From positions 682,001 to 746,000 of the forward strand of contig NW_022279546.1 of NCBI RefSeq assembly GCF_000004075.3: 64,000 nt of DNA, in the 5' to 3' direction. Shown piece by piece: positions 31,951 through 44,682 of the stretch. A program made the position numbers and the translations under genes. The DNA is from Cucumis sativus (lineage: Eukaryota > Streptophyta > Magnoliopsida > Cucurbitales > Cucurbitaceae). The first letter of the stretch is position 1. The number at the start of each line of letters is the position of its first letter. The notes under the pieces are model-generated. The model saw only the letters and a list, made by a program, of their open reading frames with translations. It was not told the origin of the DNA and did not search any database.

Positions 31951-34900
31951 AAATTGTATCATGATGAACAGATCGAACAAGCCCCAAAACAGATTTTGCA
32001 GTGGGATTCCGACTCGGATAAACTGACTCCATGCTCACCAAAACATTCCTAATAAAGGATTCAGCTTGCTATCAACATGCATCACAACCCATAACGTTAA
32101 ATTCTTCAAAACCAATGCAATTAAATCAAAAGCAGAAAAAAACAGAACAAGAACTCAAACCAACGATAACAAAAGAATAAACCTTAACCGTTGATCCTTG
32201 CAGTCCATTGGGAGGTTCAGCACCGGGGACATGATCGACAACAATCGATTCCCAGCTGCAGGTTTCGGTATCGACAAAGAATTTCCAAGGAAATGAAAAT
32301 TTTGGAAATGGGTAGTGAAGAAAAATAAGGTTGAGAGGATTTTGTGTGGAGAGTGGGAAAAACTCCGGCCAGTGGGGAGAAAAGGGAAGACATGGGGTTC
32401 GGTTTACAGGGATTTTTCTTAATGATTGTTGGAAGAACAAAGAGGTTGTGAGGAGATTTAAGGGCAACCAAAAGAATGGCTGAATGTTTGATCTGGCTTG
32501 CTTCTTTATGGAAATGTCGTAGAAACAGTAGAACGATGACATAGTTCCCTTTGTTTTTCTATTCACCAAAAAACCAATGACTTAAAAGAAAGACATTGCA
32601 CCACATATGAGCATTAGAAAACAATATACATAAGAAAGAATAAAAAATATGCAGAAATTGAAAATGAAATTGGAAGTAGAAAAAAAATGGAACGAAGAAC
32701 AATACCCCAAAAATTTCCAAATGCATTATGATCATAAAAAATTTGTATCAACATGAACTGATCGAATAAGCTCCAAAATGGATATTGCAGTGGGATTCCG
32801 ACTCAGATAGGCAGTGTACAGTCTTGCCAAAACGTTCCTAAGAAAGGATCATCAAAACCCATAACTTTAAATTCTTCAAAAATAATGGAATTAAGTCAAG
32901 GCAGTACAATACGAAACAAAAACTCTAACAAACGATAAGAAAGAAATAAACCTTCACCCGTGATCCTTGTAGTCCATTCGGAGTTCAGCACTGGACTTGA
33001 TCGAGAACAATCAGTTCCAAGATGCAGGTTTCGGCATAGACGATGATTTTCCAAAAAGCGAAATGAATTTTTTGGAAATGGGTTGTAAAGAAAAATAAGG
33101 TTGGAAAGATTTTGTTTCGAGAGTGGGCAAAATTCTGGCCGGCGTGGAGAAAAGGAAAGACATGGGGCTCCGATTCTAGGGATCTTTCTCAATGATTGTT
33201 GGAAGAACAAAGAGTTTGTGAGGAGATTTAAGGGCAACGACAAGAATGGCACAATGTTAAATCCCAAAAGACTAAATGGCCAATTGAATGTTTAAGCAGA
33301 TTGATATGCCTGTTAGGTGTTTTCTTGCTTCTTTACAGAAATGGGGTAGAAAGAGTAGAACGATAACATAGTTCACTTTGTTCTTCTCTTTACAAAGTAG
33401 CCAACGACTTAAAAGAAAGACATTGCACAACAAGTGACCATTAAAAAATAATATACATACGAAAGAATAAAAAATATAAGCAGAAATTGGAAGTAGAAAA
33501 GAAATGGAAGAAAAATACCCAAAACTTCAAAATGCAATATGATCATAACAAATTTGTATCATCATGGACAGATCGAACAAACTCCAAAACAGATTTTGCA
33601 GTGGGCTTCCGACTCAAATAAACAGCCTCCATGCTCCCCAAAACGTTCCTAAGAAGTGACACCATTTCACAACAAGTAGCCAATGACTTAAAAGAAAGAT
33701 ATTGCACAACAAGTGACCATTAGAAAATAATAAACAGAAGAAAGAATAAAAAGATAAGCGGAAATTGGAAGAAGAAAAGAAATGGAAGAAAAATACCCCA
33801 AAACTTCAAAATGCAGTATGATCATAACAAATTTGTATCATCATGGACAGATCGAACAAACTCCAAAACAGATTTTGCAGCGGGCTTCCGACTCAAATAA
33901 ACAGCCTCCATGCTCCCCAAAACGTTCCTAAGAAAGGATTCAGCTCCCTACCAACCAACATGCATCACATCCCATAACTTTCATTTCTTCATAAACAATG
34001 TAACTAACTCAAGGTAAAAAAAAAAAAACAGAACAAGAACACTAACCAACTTCTAAGGAATCAGCTCCCTGCCAACATGCATCACATCCCATAACTTTAA
34101 TTTCTTCAAATACAAAGGATTTAACTCAAAGTAAAAAAAAAAAACAGAACACGAACTCTAACCAACAAAAAGAAAAACCAACCTTAACCCTTGATCCTTG
34201 CAGTCCATCGAGAGGTTCAGCACTGGACATGATCGAGAACATTCGGTTCCCAGCCACAGGTTTGGCCATCGACAAAGATTTTCAGAGGGAAATGAAATTT
34301 TTGGAAATGGGTAGTGAACAAAAATAAGGCTGAAATGATTTTGTTTGGAGAGTGGGGAAAATTCTGGCGAGTGAGGAGAAAAGGGAATACATGGGGTTCG
34401 GTTTACAGGAATTTTTCTTAACGATTGTTGGAAGAACAAAGAGATGTGAGGAGATTTAAGGGTAACGACACAAATGCAGAATGTTAAATCCAAAATGGCG
34501 AAATGGCCAATTGAATGTTTAAGGAAGTTTGATCTGCCTGCTAGCTGTTTTCTTGCTTCTTTATGGAAATGTTTGCAGAAAGAGTAGAACGATGACATAG
34601 TGCATAATGTGTTTCTCTTTACAAAGTAACCAATGACTTACAAGAAAGACACCACACAACAAATGACCATTGGAAAACAATATACATATGAAAAACTAAA
34701 AAATTTGCAGAAATTGAAATTGAAATTGGAAGTAGAAAAGAAATGGAAGAAAAAATCCCTAAAAGTTGCAAGTGCAATAGGATCATAACCAATTAGTATC
34801 ACCATCAATAGATCGAACAAGCTCCAAAATGGATTTTACAGTGTGATTCTGACTCACATAAGCAGCCTCCAGGACTGGGAAATCGTTTCTAAGAAAGGAT

Positions 34901-36190
34901 CATCACAACCCATAACTTTAAATTATTCAAAAACAATGCAATGAAATCAAAACAGAAAAAAACAGAACAATAACTAAAAAATATAACCTTAACCCTTGAT
35001 CCTTGATCCTTGCAGTGGATTGGAAGGTTCGGCACTCGACAAGATCGAGAACAATGGATTCCTATCAGCAGGTTTCGGCATCGACAAAGGATTTCGGAGG
35101 GAAATGATAATTTTGGAAATGGGTGGTGAAGAAAAATAAGGTTGAAACGATTTTGTTTGGGGAGTGGGAAAAATTATGGCCGATGGGGAGAAAAGGGAAG
35201 ACATGGGGTTCGGTTTACAGGGATTTAACAAAGAGATTGTGAGGAGATTTAAGAGCAACGACAAGAATGGCAGAATGTTAAAACCCAAAAGACTAAATGG
35301 CCAATTGAATGTTTAAGCAGATTGATCTGCCTGTTAGTTGTTTTCTTGCTTCTTTACGGAAATGGGGTAGAAAGAGTAGAAAGATAACATAGTTCACTTT
35401 GTTCTTCTCTTTATAAAGTAGCCAATGACTTAAAAGAAAGACATTGCACAACAAGTGACCATTAGAAAATAATATACAGAAGAAAGAATAAAAAGATAAG
35501 CAGAAATTGGAAGAAGAAAAGAAATGGAAGAAAAATACCCCAAAACTTCAAAATGCAGTATGATCATAACAAATTTGTATCATCATGGACAGATCGAACA
35601 AACTCCAAAACAGATTTTGCAGCAGGCTTCCAACTCAAATAAACAGCCTCCATGCTCCCCAAAACGTTCCTAAGAAAGGATTCAGCTCCCTACCAACCAA
35701 CATGCATCACATCCCATAACTTTCATTTCTTCAAAAACAATGTAACTAGCTCAAGGTAAAAAAAAAAAAAAACAGAAAAAGAACACTAACCAACTTTTAA
35801 GGAATCAGCTCCCTGCCAACATGCATCACATCCCATAACTTTAATTTCTTCAAATACAAAGGATTTAACTCAAAGTAAAAAAAAAAACAGAACACGAACT
35901 CTAACCAACAAAAATAGAAAAACCAACCTTAACCCTTGATCCTTGCAGTCCATCGGGAGGTTCAGCACTGGACATGATCGAGAACATTCGGTTCCCAGCC
36001 ACAAGTTTGGCCATCGACAAAGATTTTCAGAGGGAAATGAAATTTTTGGAAATGGGCAGTGAACAAAAATAAGGCTGAAATGATTTTGTTTGGAGAGTGG
36101 GCAAAATTCTGGCGAGTGAGGAGAAAAGGGAATACATGGGGTTCAGTTTACAGGGATTTTTCTTAATGGTTGTTGGAAGAACAAAGAGAT
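31951..36190 (-). pseudogene. Tandem DUF1338 exon 1/exon 2 units (middle cluster)
   Basis: Five exon 1 relics (minus): 32,189-32,393, 32,958-33,163, 34,189-34,392, 34,994-35,204 and 35,934-36,137. Six exon 2 relics have 5' ends near 32,053, 32,843, 33,653, 33,933, 34,888 and 35,675. Exon 2 reads NVLxxMEAVYLSRNPTAKS before LE-VRSV. Larger duplications are visible: 33,320-34,480 and 35,320-36,180 share the same order of blocks, including a doubled gctccctaccaac/gcatcacatcccataact segment. Single-base indels interrupt most exons. No exon 3 or 4 adjoins. Confidence 0.8.
34994..35204 (-). pseudogene. Best preserved DUF1338 exon 1 (transit peptide)
   Basis: From ATG at 35,204 the frame stays open to a GTTAAG donor at 34,993. 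It begins MSSLFSPSAIIFPTPQTKSF, is rich in Ser/Pro/Lys/Phe and nearly free of acidic residues, and ends SSAEPSNPLQGSRIKG. That composition fits a plastid or mitochondrial transit peptide, in line with the plastid location of the plant enzyme. The partner exon 2 next to it has lost its splice donor (GTATTT to GATTTT near 34,757). Confidence 0.7.
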
Positions 36191-36290
36191 GTGATGAGGT
36201 AAATGTAATATTATATCTTCTAACCATTGTCAACTTAAATATGCTTTTGACTATAACAAGTGGGTTTGCTGAAATTGAAGGATCAATCCC
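36191..36290 (+). repeat. Third, shortened member of the dispersed repeat
   Basis: gaggtaaatgtaatattata through gggtttgctgaaattga matches 21,918-22,003 and 31,785-31,855. It joins an exon 1 unit on the left and the GC-rich tandem repeat on the right. Confidence 0.85.
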
Positions 36291-36975
36291 ACGAAAACTC
36301 TGAAACCGGGGGATCTCGGCGCGCATTTTACTTGACCTAAGCGGCTGGCTTGGCTCCCTCTTTTTTTTCTCTCTCCCTCTCTACCGGCTGCCATGCTGGG
36401 TGAAGAACTCTAAGCACCTACTAGGCGGGATCGGGTTTTGCTTAGGCAAGAAAAGCGGAGAGGATCCCCACGAAAACTCTGAAACCGGGGGATCTCGGCG
36501 CGCGTTTTACTTGACCTAAGCGGCTGGCTTGGCTCCCTTTTTTTTTTTCTCGCTCCCTCTCACAGGCTGCCATGCTGGGTGAAGAACTCTAAGTACCTAC
36601 TAGGCGGGGGTCGGGTTTTTCTTAGGCAAGAAAAGCAGAGAGGATCCCCACGAAAACTCTGAAATCGGGGATCTCAGCGCGCATTTTACTTGATCTAAGC
36701 GGCTGGCTAGCTTGGCTCCCTCTTTTTTTTCTCTCTCCCTCTCTACCGGCTGCCATGCTTGGTGAAGAAATCTAAGGACCTACTAGGCGGGATCGGGTTT
36801 TGCTTAGGCAATAAAAGTGGAGAGGATCCCCACGAAAACTCTGAAACCGGGGGATCTCGGCACGCATTTTACTTGACCTAAGCGGCTGACTTGGCTCCCT
36901 CTTTTTTTTCTCGCTCCCTCTCTACCGGCTGCCATGCTGGGGAACTCTAGTGACCCACTAGGCGGGGGTCGGGTT
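36291..36975 (+). repeat. ~180-bp GC-rich tandem repeat, 4 units
   Basis: Units start (acgaaaactctgaaaccggg) at 36,291, 36,470, 36,650 and 36,832. Each contains gatctcggcgcgc, aagcggctggcttggctccc, a CT-rich run, accggctgccatgctgggtg and taggcgggatcgggttttgc. The last unit is shortened. A degenerate piece (tcggctgttatgttgggtga, 37,015-37,045) lies next to the copy B boundary. No coding potential that I trust. Confidence 0.95.
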
Positions 36976-37110
36976 TTGCAACCATTAGCAGCTTGGTCGT
37001 ATTGTTTTGTTTCTATCGGCTGTTATGTTGGGTGAAGAACTCTAAGAACTTGCCGACTTTGCTTTCTACCTGACCTAACAATCATATTTTGCTTTCAAAC
37101 AATCTTATAC

Positions 37111-38310
37111 AAATGTGTATGGCCAAAAGAGGGATTTAAAATTAATATAAAAAAGGCATTAGAATATGGCAAAAAAGGGGATTAAAATTGAGATAAAAAA
37201 GAGAACCGCACATATTATTATGTACATAATTCACAATATTCAGAAAATGAACCAAGTGTTCTACTCATTTCTAAGCTATCAATATATGCATTTTCAACAT
37301 ATGTAACATATTCAAAGAACAAATACAATCACAAATCCGAGCTCCGTTCTCATGCGTTAGGCATACATGCTTTTTTATGCTAAAAAGCGAAGTAGACATG
37401 GTACTTATTCTAAGCATAGAGCATTGCAAAAGTTTCTAAATTTTGACATTTTTAGCAAAATTTGCAAAATGAAAATTTCCCAAAGGACATGGAATGTGCA
37501 AGGCTACAACCCCACCCCCCACTTAAAAATATGCATTGTCCTCAAAGCATTTTAAGCAAGATTCTACGGATGGAAAAAAAAAAGAAAAAGGAGAACAGAA
37601 GACCTCCCCTTGTAACCTAGTTTCTTCATGGAAGCTTGCTTGCAAAGATCCCAAGTTTGGTTATATTTCATTTTCCTTTATTCCTACAAAAAGAAAACAA
37701 GAATTTCCATCGAATTTTATTAAAAAGGTTAAACTAAAAATTTTAGAAAAATGTGCAGAATTGTTTAAGCTCGGTTGCATTTTCTAAGCATCACTTGAAT
37801 TATTAAAACGACCTAACAAATATTCAATACAAGTTCGTAATTCATAACCTACCAAAAAGTTCAAAAAGATTGTTGTAGGTGTTCCACCAAACCTTTTGTA
37901 AATTACATACATCAATAAGAAAGAAGCAAGATGCCCAGTTTTTTTTGAACTGCTGTTTTTCTCTTCTTTTTTTTTCTTTAACTTGCTGTAAATTGGAGAT
38001 TTTTTCCATAACTACTTTGGCTTATGTAATTTACCTTCTCCCTAAATGCAACCATAAATCAAACAAAGTAGATGAATAAATTTACACCACAGAAATCCAT
38101 CCTATGAAGACTAGAGCGGAGAAAGATGGGATAAGGATAAAGCATAGAAAGAGCAAATACCCGATGGGAAGTAAACTGATAAAAAAATACTTTGTGTTGA
38201 GAGTAATATATCCCGAACCAATTTTCTGGCAGCCATTAAGATTTACCCACTGCAACTCTGCACACAAATATTTTCTTATAAACAATAATTAACACAATCT
38301 AATTGGTATC
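37111..38310. other. AT-rich stretch without a recognisable gene (copy B)
   Basis: Counterpart of 1-1,200; nothing supported. Confidence 0.6.
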
Positions 38311-38341
38311 TTATGGATATAAAAGACAGCATGGATCCATA

Positions 38342-38569
38342 TTGGAAGGATTTCAAATTAGTCTACGAACAAAGAATTTGGAAGGATTTCAAATTAGTCT
38401 ACGAACAAAGAATTTGGAAGGATTTCAAATTAGTCTACGAACAAAGAATTTGGAAGGATTTCAAATTAGTCTACGAACAAAGAATTTGGAAGGATTTCAA
38501 ATTAGTCTACGAACAAAGAATTTGGAAGGATTTCAAATTAGTCTACGAACAAAGAATTTGGAAGGATTT
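38342..38569 (+). repeat. 36-bp minisatellite, 6 units (copy B)
   Basis: Six exact 36-bp units start at 38,342, 38,378, 38,414, 38,450, 38,486 and 38,522, followed by a partial. As 36 is divisible by 3 and the unit lacks stops in two frames, it yields two overlapping open frames of 12-residue repeats (LEGFQISLRTKN and WKDFKLVYEQRI). These are by-products of the repeat, not evidence of a protein. Confidence 0.95.
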
Positions 38570-38612
38570 GTGATCAACTAAGGAGCTCTCGACTTTCTCC
38601 GCTGGAATTTAC

Positions 38613-38675
38613 CTTCCTTGGGTACTTATCGACCAGAGACTGGAAGTAGTTGTGCTCTTCGTCCACAGTAGTCAT
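38613..38675 (-). CDS. Possible first exon of an unknown gene (copy B)
   Basis: This is the copy B equivalent of the 21-codon minus-strand frame at 1,356-1,418, with the same ATG, frame and GTAAAT donor. A 2-bp difference in the adjacent CT-rich leader (caggcatgattg here, caggcatgtgattg in A) separates the copies. The function is unknown and no partner exon is visible. Confidence 0.25.
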
Positions 38676-39189
38676 CCAAAGAGCAAGGGAAAGACCACGA
38701 CGCGCAGTGGAATAGGAAAAAGAGCGTCGAGCACAGCTTTCGTGTCACCAGCAATCGCTTTTCCTTTATTGGTAGACCGAAAAGGCTTTGTCAAGCAGGC
38801 AGGCATGATTGTCACTCGATCGACAGTTGAGAAATCCAGCGCTGTTAGGGCTAGGAGAAGAAGATGGCCGTGAATCGCGATTTTGAGGAAGACGAAGAAG
38901 ATAAGAGAAGGGGAGAGGACGAGAAAGTAGAGAGAAAGAGCCGTTAGAGAAGAAGTAGGGGAAGAAATTCTTTTATTTAAAATTCAATTGCATTATTTAT
39001 TTATTTATTTATTTTCTTTTTTTTATTTATTTAATTTAAATAATATACATAAATTTGCAAATTGGAATATATAGTTATATTACTTATTATAGAATATCAA
39101 ATGAAAATAGTGATTAGTAGTGATTAGAAGAAACGTCTAAAATAAACAAAAATAATAAATATTCAAAAAAAATATTCTTTTTTTATTTA

Positions 39190-39845
39190 AATAATACGAA
39201 GGCTACTACCCTTCGGGAAGTGATTGGTCTGTCATATGCTATAAACAGGATTAAACTCCATTTCTCATACTTTCACTCATTGATTAACTCATTGTTAAGA
39301 TTAGGTTAGGTATATTTCGATTTCACACTAAGCCAAGAAATTCAAGAACGATAAATTTTAAAATTTGGGGATAGGGATCAACAAGTTATTGAAAATTTTT
39401 TCCTCGCCAAGTAGAATTGTTTTATCAATGATTCGGTGAATGTATCTATGTTCAGTTCGTGTGTGTACATGTATGAATCAAATTCATTTCGTTAGGATGG
39501 GGATCATCAATTTAATTAGGGATCGGTCTTATGATGAAACAATTCATTGCATTGATAAATCCAATATAAAAAACCATTTTACCTATACTCATTAGATAAA
39601 TCCAGTTCCTCAATGAGCGACTATGTGGATAAGATATATTTATGTAGCGTATCTTATTATTTATAATTTATAAGAATTATATACACTAGACTCATCATGG
39701 CTAGTGGCTTACTCAGAAATTGAATCAAATAGGCCTTTTTAACTCAGTGGTAGAGTAACGTCATGGTAAGGCGTAAGTCATCGGTTCAAAATCCAATAAG
39801 GGGGGGCTTTGGCTTTTTTCATAAAAACTCCAGTCGTAGTATTCA
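39190..39845 (+). other. Plastid-derived DNA (NUPT), longer version (copy B)
   Basis: Same segment as 1,920-2,395, but preceded by about 170 bp absent from A (it contains ctactacccttcgggaagtg). That extra part may be more plastid spacer DNA that copy A lost; I cannot confirm its plastid origin by eye. Confidence 0.55.
39733..39808 (+). pseudogene. trnT-GGU: trnT-GGU pseudogene of plastid origin (copy B)
   Basis: Same tRNA-Thr relic as 2,288-2,359, further damaged. There is an extra A in the T-loop region (TTCAAAATCC) and the 3' acceptor strand is expanded to a run of G (AAGGGGGGGCT), so it cannot fold as a normal tRNA. Confidence 0.8.
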
Positions 39846-40508
39846 TATTTGATTGAGGGAAACGTGAGTGAGAGAGAAGGGGAGATGAGGGAAAAACTAT
39901 AAAGGATTTAGTGAAGAAAAACCCATTTAAAATATATTTGAATTATTTGTGATAAAGCTCATTTAAAACCCAAAACAATTTCTTTATAACTAAAACAAAT
40001 ATTTTGTTTTTAAAACTTAGACTAAAAAAATCAAATTTTACTGCAAAAACTGAGATAAAATTGTCAGTAATGATAAAGCAAAAAAAATATATTTTGTTTT
40101 TCAAATAATTATAATCCATAATTTTCAAGAAATGTGAAATTTCATTTAATAAGATAAAAAAAAATTGTGAACATTAGTTTCCAACTTTGGCAATGGATGA
40201 AAGTATTAGAAATTGAAAATAATTGTTAGACATGCATGTTAGCCGTCACCACAAACCAATCCAATTTTTCATTCAAAAATGTTGAATTTATAATTAATGG
40301 TTCTCGAAACATTCATACAATTTTTTTTTTAATTTAACTTACTTAATTTGAGTTTTCTTACGATGTTCATGTCGATATTATACGAAAAATTGTCTTAAAT
40401 GATAAAATTGCTGAAGATATTCACAAATATAACAAAGTTTTACCGTCTGTTAGTTAGTGATAGAACATGTACTAGTGGTCTATCAATTATCCTCTATGGT
40501 TTTAGTTT

Positions 40509-40916
40509 GGCGAAGAGTATTGAGAGGTTAGGAGTACAGGCTGAGAAGAAACAACAGCAACCAGAAACACTGTTGAAATATATTGAAGGAATGATCAAAG
40601 GGAAGACAACGATGGAAGAAGTACTAGAAGGATCATCAAGTGAGTTGACAGCATGGTTGATGTCAGTGATTGGACGATGATGGGAGGAAAATATGAGGAA
40701 AAACATACCAAGTTGGAGGGTGAAGATTCTGCGGGCGACCGAAGCAAATTTAAAAAAATTGAAATGCCAGTTTTTGTGGGAAATGATCCTGATTCTTGGT
40801 TGTTTAGGGCTGAGAGATACTTTCAGATACACAAACTGAGTGAGTCAGAGAAAATGACTGTGTCCATTATTAGTTTTGATGGAGCAGCTTTGAATTGGTA
40901 TAGATCTCATTATTAG
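40509..40916 (+). pseudogene. Ty3/gypsy gag fragment lacking its 5' part (copy B)
   Basis: This matches copy A 4,938-5,345, but the LTR, primer binding site and start of gag are gone. Position 40,508 corresponds to A 3,057 and 40,509 to A 4,938, so 1,880 bp were lost at a TTT microhomology. The remaining sequence keeps the same frameshift and stop as A, so those predate the duplication. Confidence 0.85.
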
Positions 40917-43243
40917 TTTTGATGGAGCGAGATATATCCTATTAAAGTTGTCGTGTTACTTAATCGCATTATAACGCAAAGACATTCCTTTGCTCTTTCT
41001 TGCATACAAGTTAGTTCCCATTTCTATTTTGTCATCCATATTCCCTCTTATAGAATCTCTAAGCGTAGATATCTAGTGGTAGTTTGTTCTTGTATTTCTT
41101 TTATACCATTTGTTATTCTTTAATTCTTTTATACTGCCTAGATAATAAGTAATACCTAAAATTAATATCTTGAATCAATTCCTTATGTTCGACCCGGGAT
41201 CACCCAAGTAAACCTACCATTTCACTTGCACTTGGACAAGTAGTAAGAAAACTTGTACTCAAGAGGACTTAGTTGCCACACGATATGAAGGTCTAGTGAG
41301 CAATTCACATGCAGTTAACATGCTTAGTGATATATCGCCTAGATTGAGTATAATTTTCATTCACCATTTACTAACACTAAGTCCTGATTGTTGAAGAGAA
41401 ACAACACCTCAATAACCGGAGCGATCGACTTCTATCTTTAGTTATTCGATCTTGAACCTTAATTGCACCGAGAGATGGCCTGGGATGAAACAAATTTACA
41501 TTTATTTTATTCAGTCTCGAGCATACATTGTCCTAAGATGCTACATTATGAAAGACTTCTGCCTTTAGTTATTCGATCTCAGGCCTTAATTGCACTGAAA
41601 TGGCTCGGGATGAAAGAATTCTGTCTTTATTTTATTTAATCTTGGCATACATTACATTGAGATGCTCCGAAATGAAATTTTTTTGCCTTTAGTTATTCGA
41701 TCTCGACCTTAATTGCATCGAGATGACCCGTTATTAATAAATCACAAAGAAGATATAAATCGCAAGGACGTCTATGGAATTTGTGAAAAAATAATCTCGC
41801 ATCATGGACTTTTCTTATTTTGTTATACGAACCATAAATATTTTGGATTTTTCTACATTTATGTAAATTACTCTTAAATTAATCTAATTAATATTTAATT
41901 GGAAATCACCGCCACTTGGATATAGGAATACGGGAGCATCCCACATTCTCTAAATAACACCCACATATGGAAGTTATTATCTTAATTTAAATTAATGATC
42001 ACAAATAGCAAAAAAGTTAAAACTATTTACAAAATATAGCAAAAAATTGAAACTATTTACAAAAAGACTCAAATGTGCTAGAGAGAATTTAATTATTATG
42101 CTAATTAGTTTCAATTTAATTAGTATATTTGAAAATTCCACTTAAATTTGATTAACACTAAAATAATTAGTTAATATATAATAATTATTTAAATCACATT
42201 TAATTAATATTTCATTTAAATCACATTTAAATGAATATCTCTCACATAACCAATAGTTTGAATTTAATTAAATAGAATTAAACTAAATTATTAATTAATT
42301 CTTCAATTATTTAATTTCTAAATTAAATATTTTATATTTGATTTAATATAGATTTGAATCATACTCATATATGAATTTCTCTCATAACCTATTGTTTGAA
42401 TTTGTATCATATACGTATTAAATTTTAATCTATAGTTTTATTACAAATTTAATTCATATTAAATTAATATTTGAACTCGTTCAAATATTTATTATTTCAT
42501 AAATTAATTTTAAATCATATACAAAATTAAATTTATATAATAAAGTTCAATTAAAAGATAAATTTTATATTATAATATATCACCATACATTATACTAATT
42601 TTCAAAGTAAATATGAACATTTCAAATTACAGTCAATATGTAATAACCTTAATACCCTTTACATACTAGGAAGGGACCTAATAAATTTACATTTCAAAGT
42701 GAAATCAATTTATTTACTTTAGTTGTCGTATTATCCTTAAGAGCACCTCATGCCTCCACATCAATAATCATTTTATCTCATTGCAACAATCACCCATATA
42801 AATATTGAATCAACATATGGTTCTGTACCTAATGATGAAAAACTTGGCACTGAGCCAAGTATCTCCCCCAATAATCGTAAAGTGATTCATCCTTTCCTTG
42901 TGTGATGCCATAGATTTTCTTCCTCACACTAGTAGCATAAAAGGTTGAAAAGAACTTTTCCAAATATTGTCTCTACATCTACTCCCATGAAATAATGCTC
43001 CCTGGTGACAAGTAATAGAGCTAATCTTTCATTTCTTCGTGTTACGAGAAGGGAAAAGCTCTCATGTTCGTCTCCTCAAGGGTAATGTGAGGACTCATTC
43101 CATTGCAAACAATATGGGGCTCGGCTATCGAGAATAATATGGGGCTCGACTATCGAGAATATAACGACTGAACCCTAAGTGGAAGTCCATAAGTTCACTT
43201 TAGCAGTTAGCTAAATGAAAATCTACTTATAATATGGAGCAAG
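40917..43243. other. LTR remnant, ~125-bp tandem repeat and AT-rich DNA (copy B)
   Basis: Counterpart of 5,346-7,673: the gttcgacccgggatcaccc remnant (41,190), the 125-bp tandem repeat (41,437-41,735), then AT-rich sequence. No genes. Confidence 0.6.
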
Positions 43244-44238
43244 CACTAGAAGAAATTTGCTCTTTATTGTCAGTTTAGAACCGACATTAATGGCCTTCGG
43301 TGTCAGTTCGGAATTGACATCTATGCTAGCGTTATTAAAGGCCTTTAATGTCATTTTTGCTTTGATGTCAGTTTAAAAATGACATCAAATGCATCATTGA
43401 TGGCCACTGATGTCGGTTTTAAATCAACATTTTTTATGGCGTAATTGTTGACCTTTACTGTTGGTTTTCCTTTAATGTCGTTTTTAAACCGACATCAAAG
43501 CCTTGTTTGTTTTTTTAATTTATTTATTTTAATTATTTTTCATGGTGTCGAAATCGACATTATTTGTTACGAATTACGACATGAAATGTTCGTCATCGAA
43601 TATTAAAAAAGTATAAAAAATAATTGTTGCATGATTGCTAGCTGTCTACCACTCCATGGCAAACCTTATATATTACTTCCATATTTCACCTGCAAGGCAG
43701 AAGATCAACACCTACAAAACAAGCATACACTTCCACACATCCAATGGCAAACTAATACTATTTCTAGCTATATAGAATTCAAACCTACAAAACCAGCACA
43801 TACACTTCCACACTTCGATGCAAACTAATAATATTTCTAGCTACAGAATTCAACACCTAAAAACCCAACATATATACATTTTTCCACACTTCCATAGCAA
43901 ACCAATATTTTCCATTTCACCTACAAGGAAGAAGATCAACACCTACAAAACCAGCATACACTTCCACACATCCAATGACAAACTAATATATTTCTAGCTA
44001 TAGAATTCAACATGTAAGAAACCTACAAAACCAACACATACATTTCCACACTTCCATGGCAAACCAATATTTCCATTTCACCTACAAGGAAGATCAACCC
44101 CTACAAAACCAGCATACACTTCCACACATCCAATGGCAAACTAATACTATTTCTAGCTATAGAATTCAACATATAAAAGACTAAGTTTAGATAATTTATG
44201 TAATTTGTAACATATAAAAAGTGAAAGTAGAAACTTAC

Positions 44239-44682
44239 AAGGCTAGTGATGGGAGTACTAGAATTATGCACGATTTCATGTATATACTTTTGGACATAAT
44301 ACCCACACCCAACCGAATCCAATTGACGAGGACACTGCATGTATATAAATTACATACAAATTATTCTTATGTTTCATTGAAAATAATTATGTGTCAATGC
44401 AAATTACCTTTATAGGTTTCCATTTCGGATTTGACCGATAATGTTGTAAATCATGCTTAGCTTGCCATGTTTTTAATCCTCTATACATTTGGAAACATTA
44501 GAATTAGAAGACAATGAAGTCCAAATAAGAAGTAAATCATAAGTCACATTTATGACTCCATGGATGTCTTCGTTAACTTTACTTCGAAGAGAGTCCAAAA
44601 CATAAACACAGTTCTCTCGAAGATCGATGACATGCAACATCCAATGAAAACTACAATAAACATCTTCAATGTGAGTATACAT
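44239..44682 (-). pseudogene. Ulp1-like (C48) cysteine protease module of CACTA element 1 (copy B)
   Basis: This is identical in content to 8,668-9,111: the His (HWML), Asp (VLDSL), Gln (PRQ) and Cys (GCGYYV) motifs lie across two minus-strand exons with clean splice signals, and the same stop occurs in exon 1. In this copy the surrounding element still has both termini, so it could be moved in trans by a related autonomous element. Confidence 0.8.

Noticed and set aside
20760..36137. A complete 2-oxoadipate dioxygenase gene assembled from the exons
   Set aside because: The exons are out of order, repeated and interrupted, exon 3 has two stops, and no exons beyond exon 4 are present.
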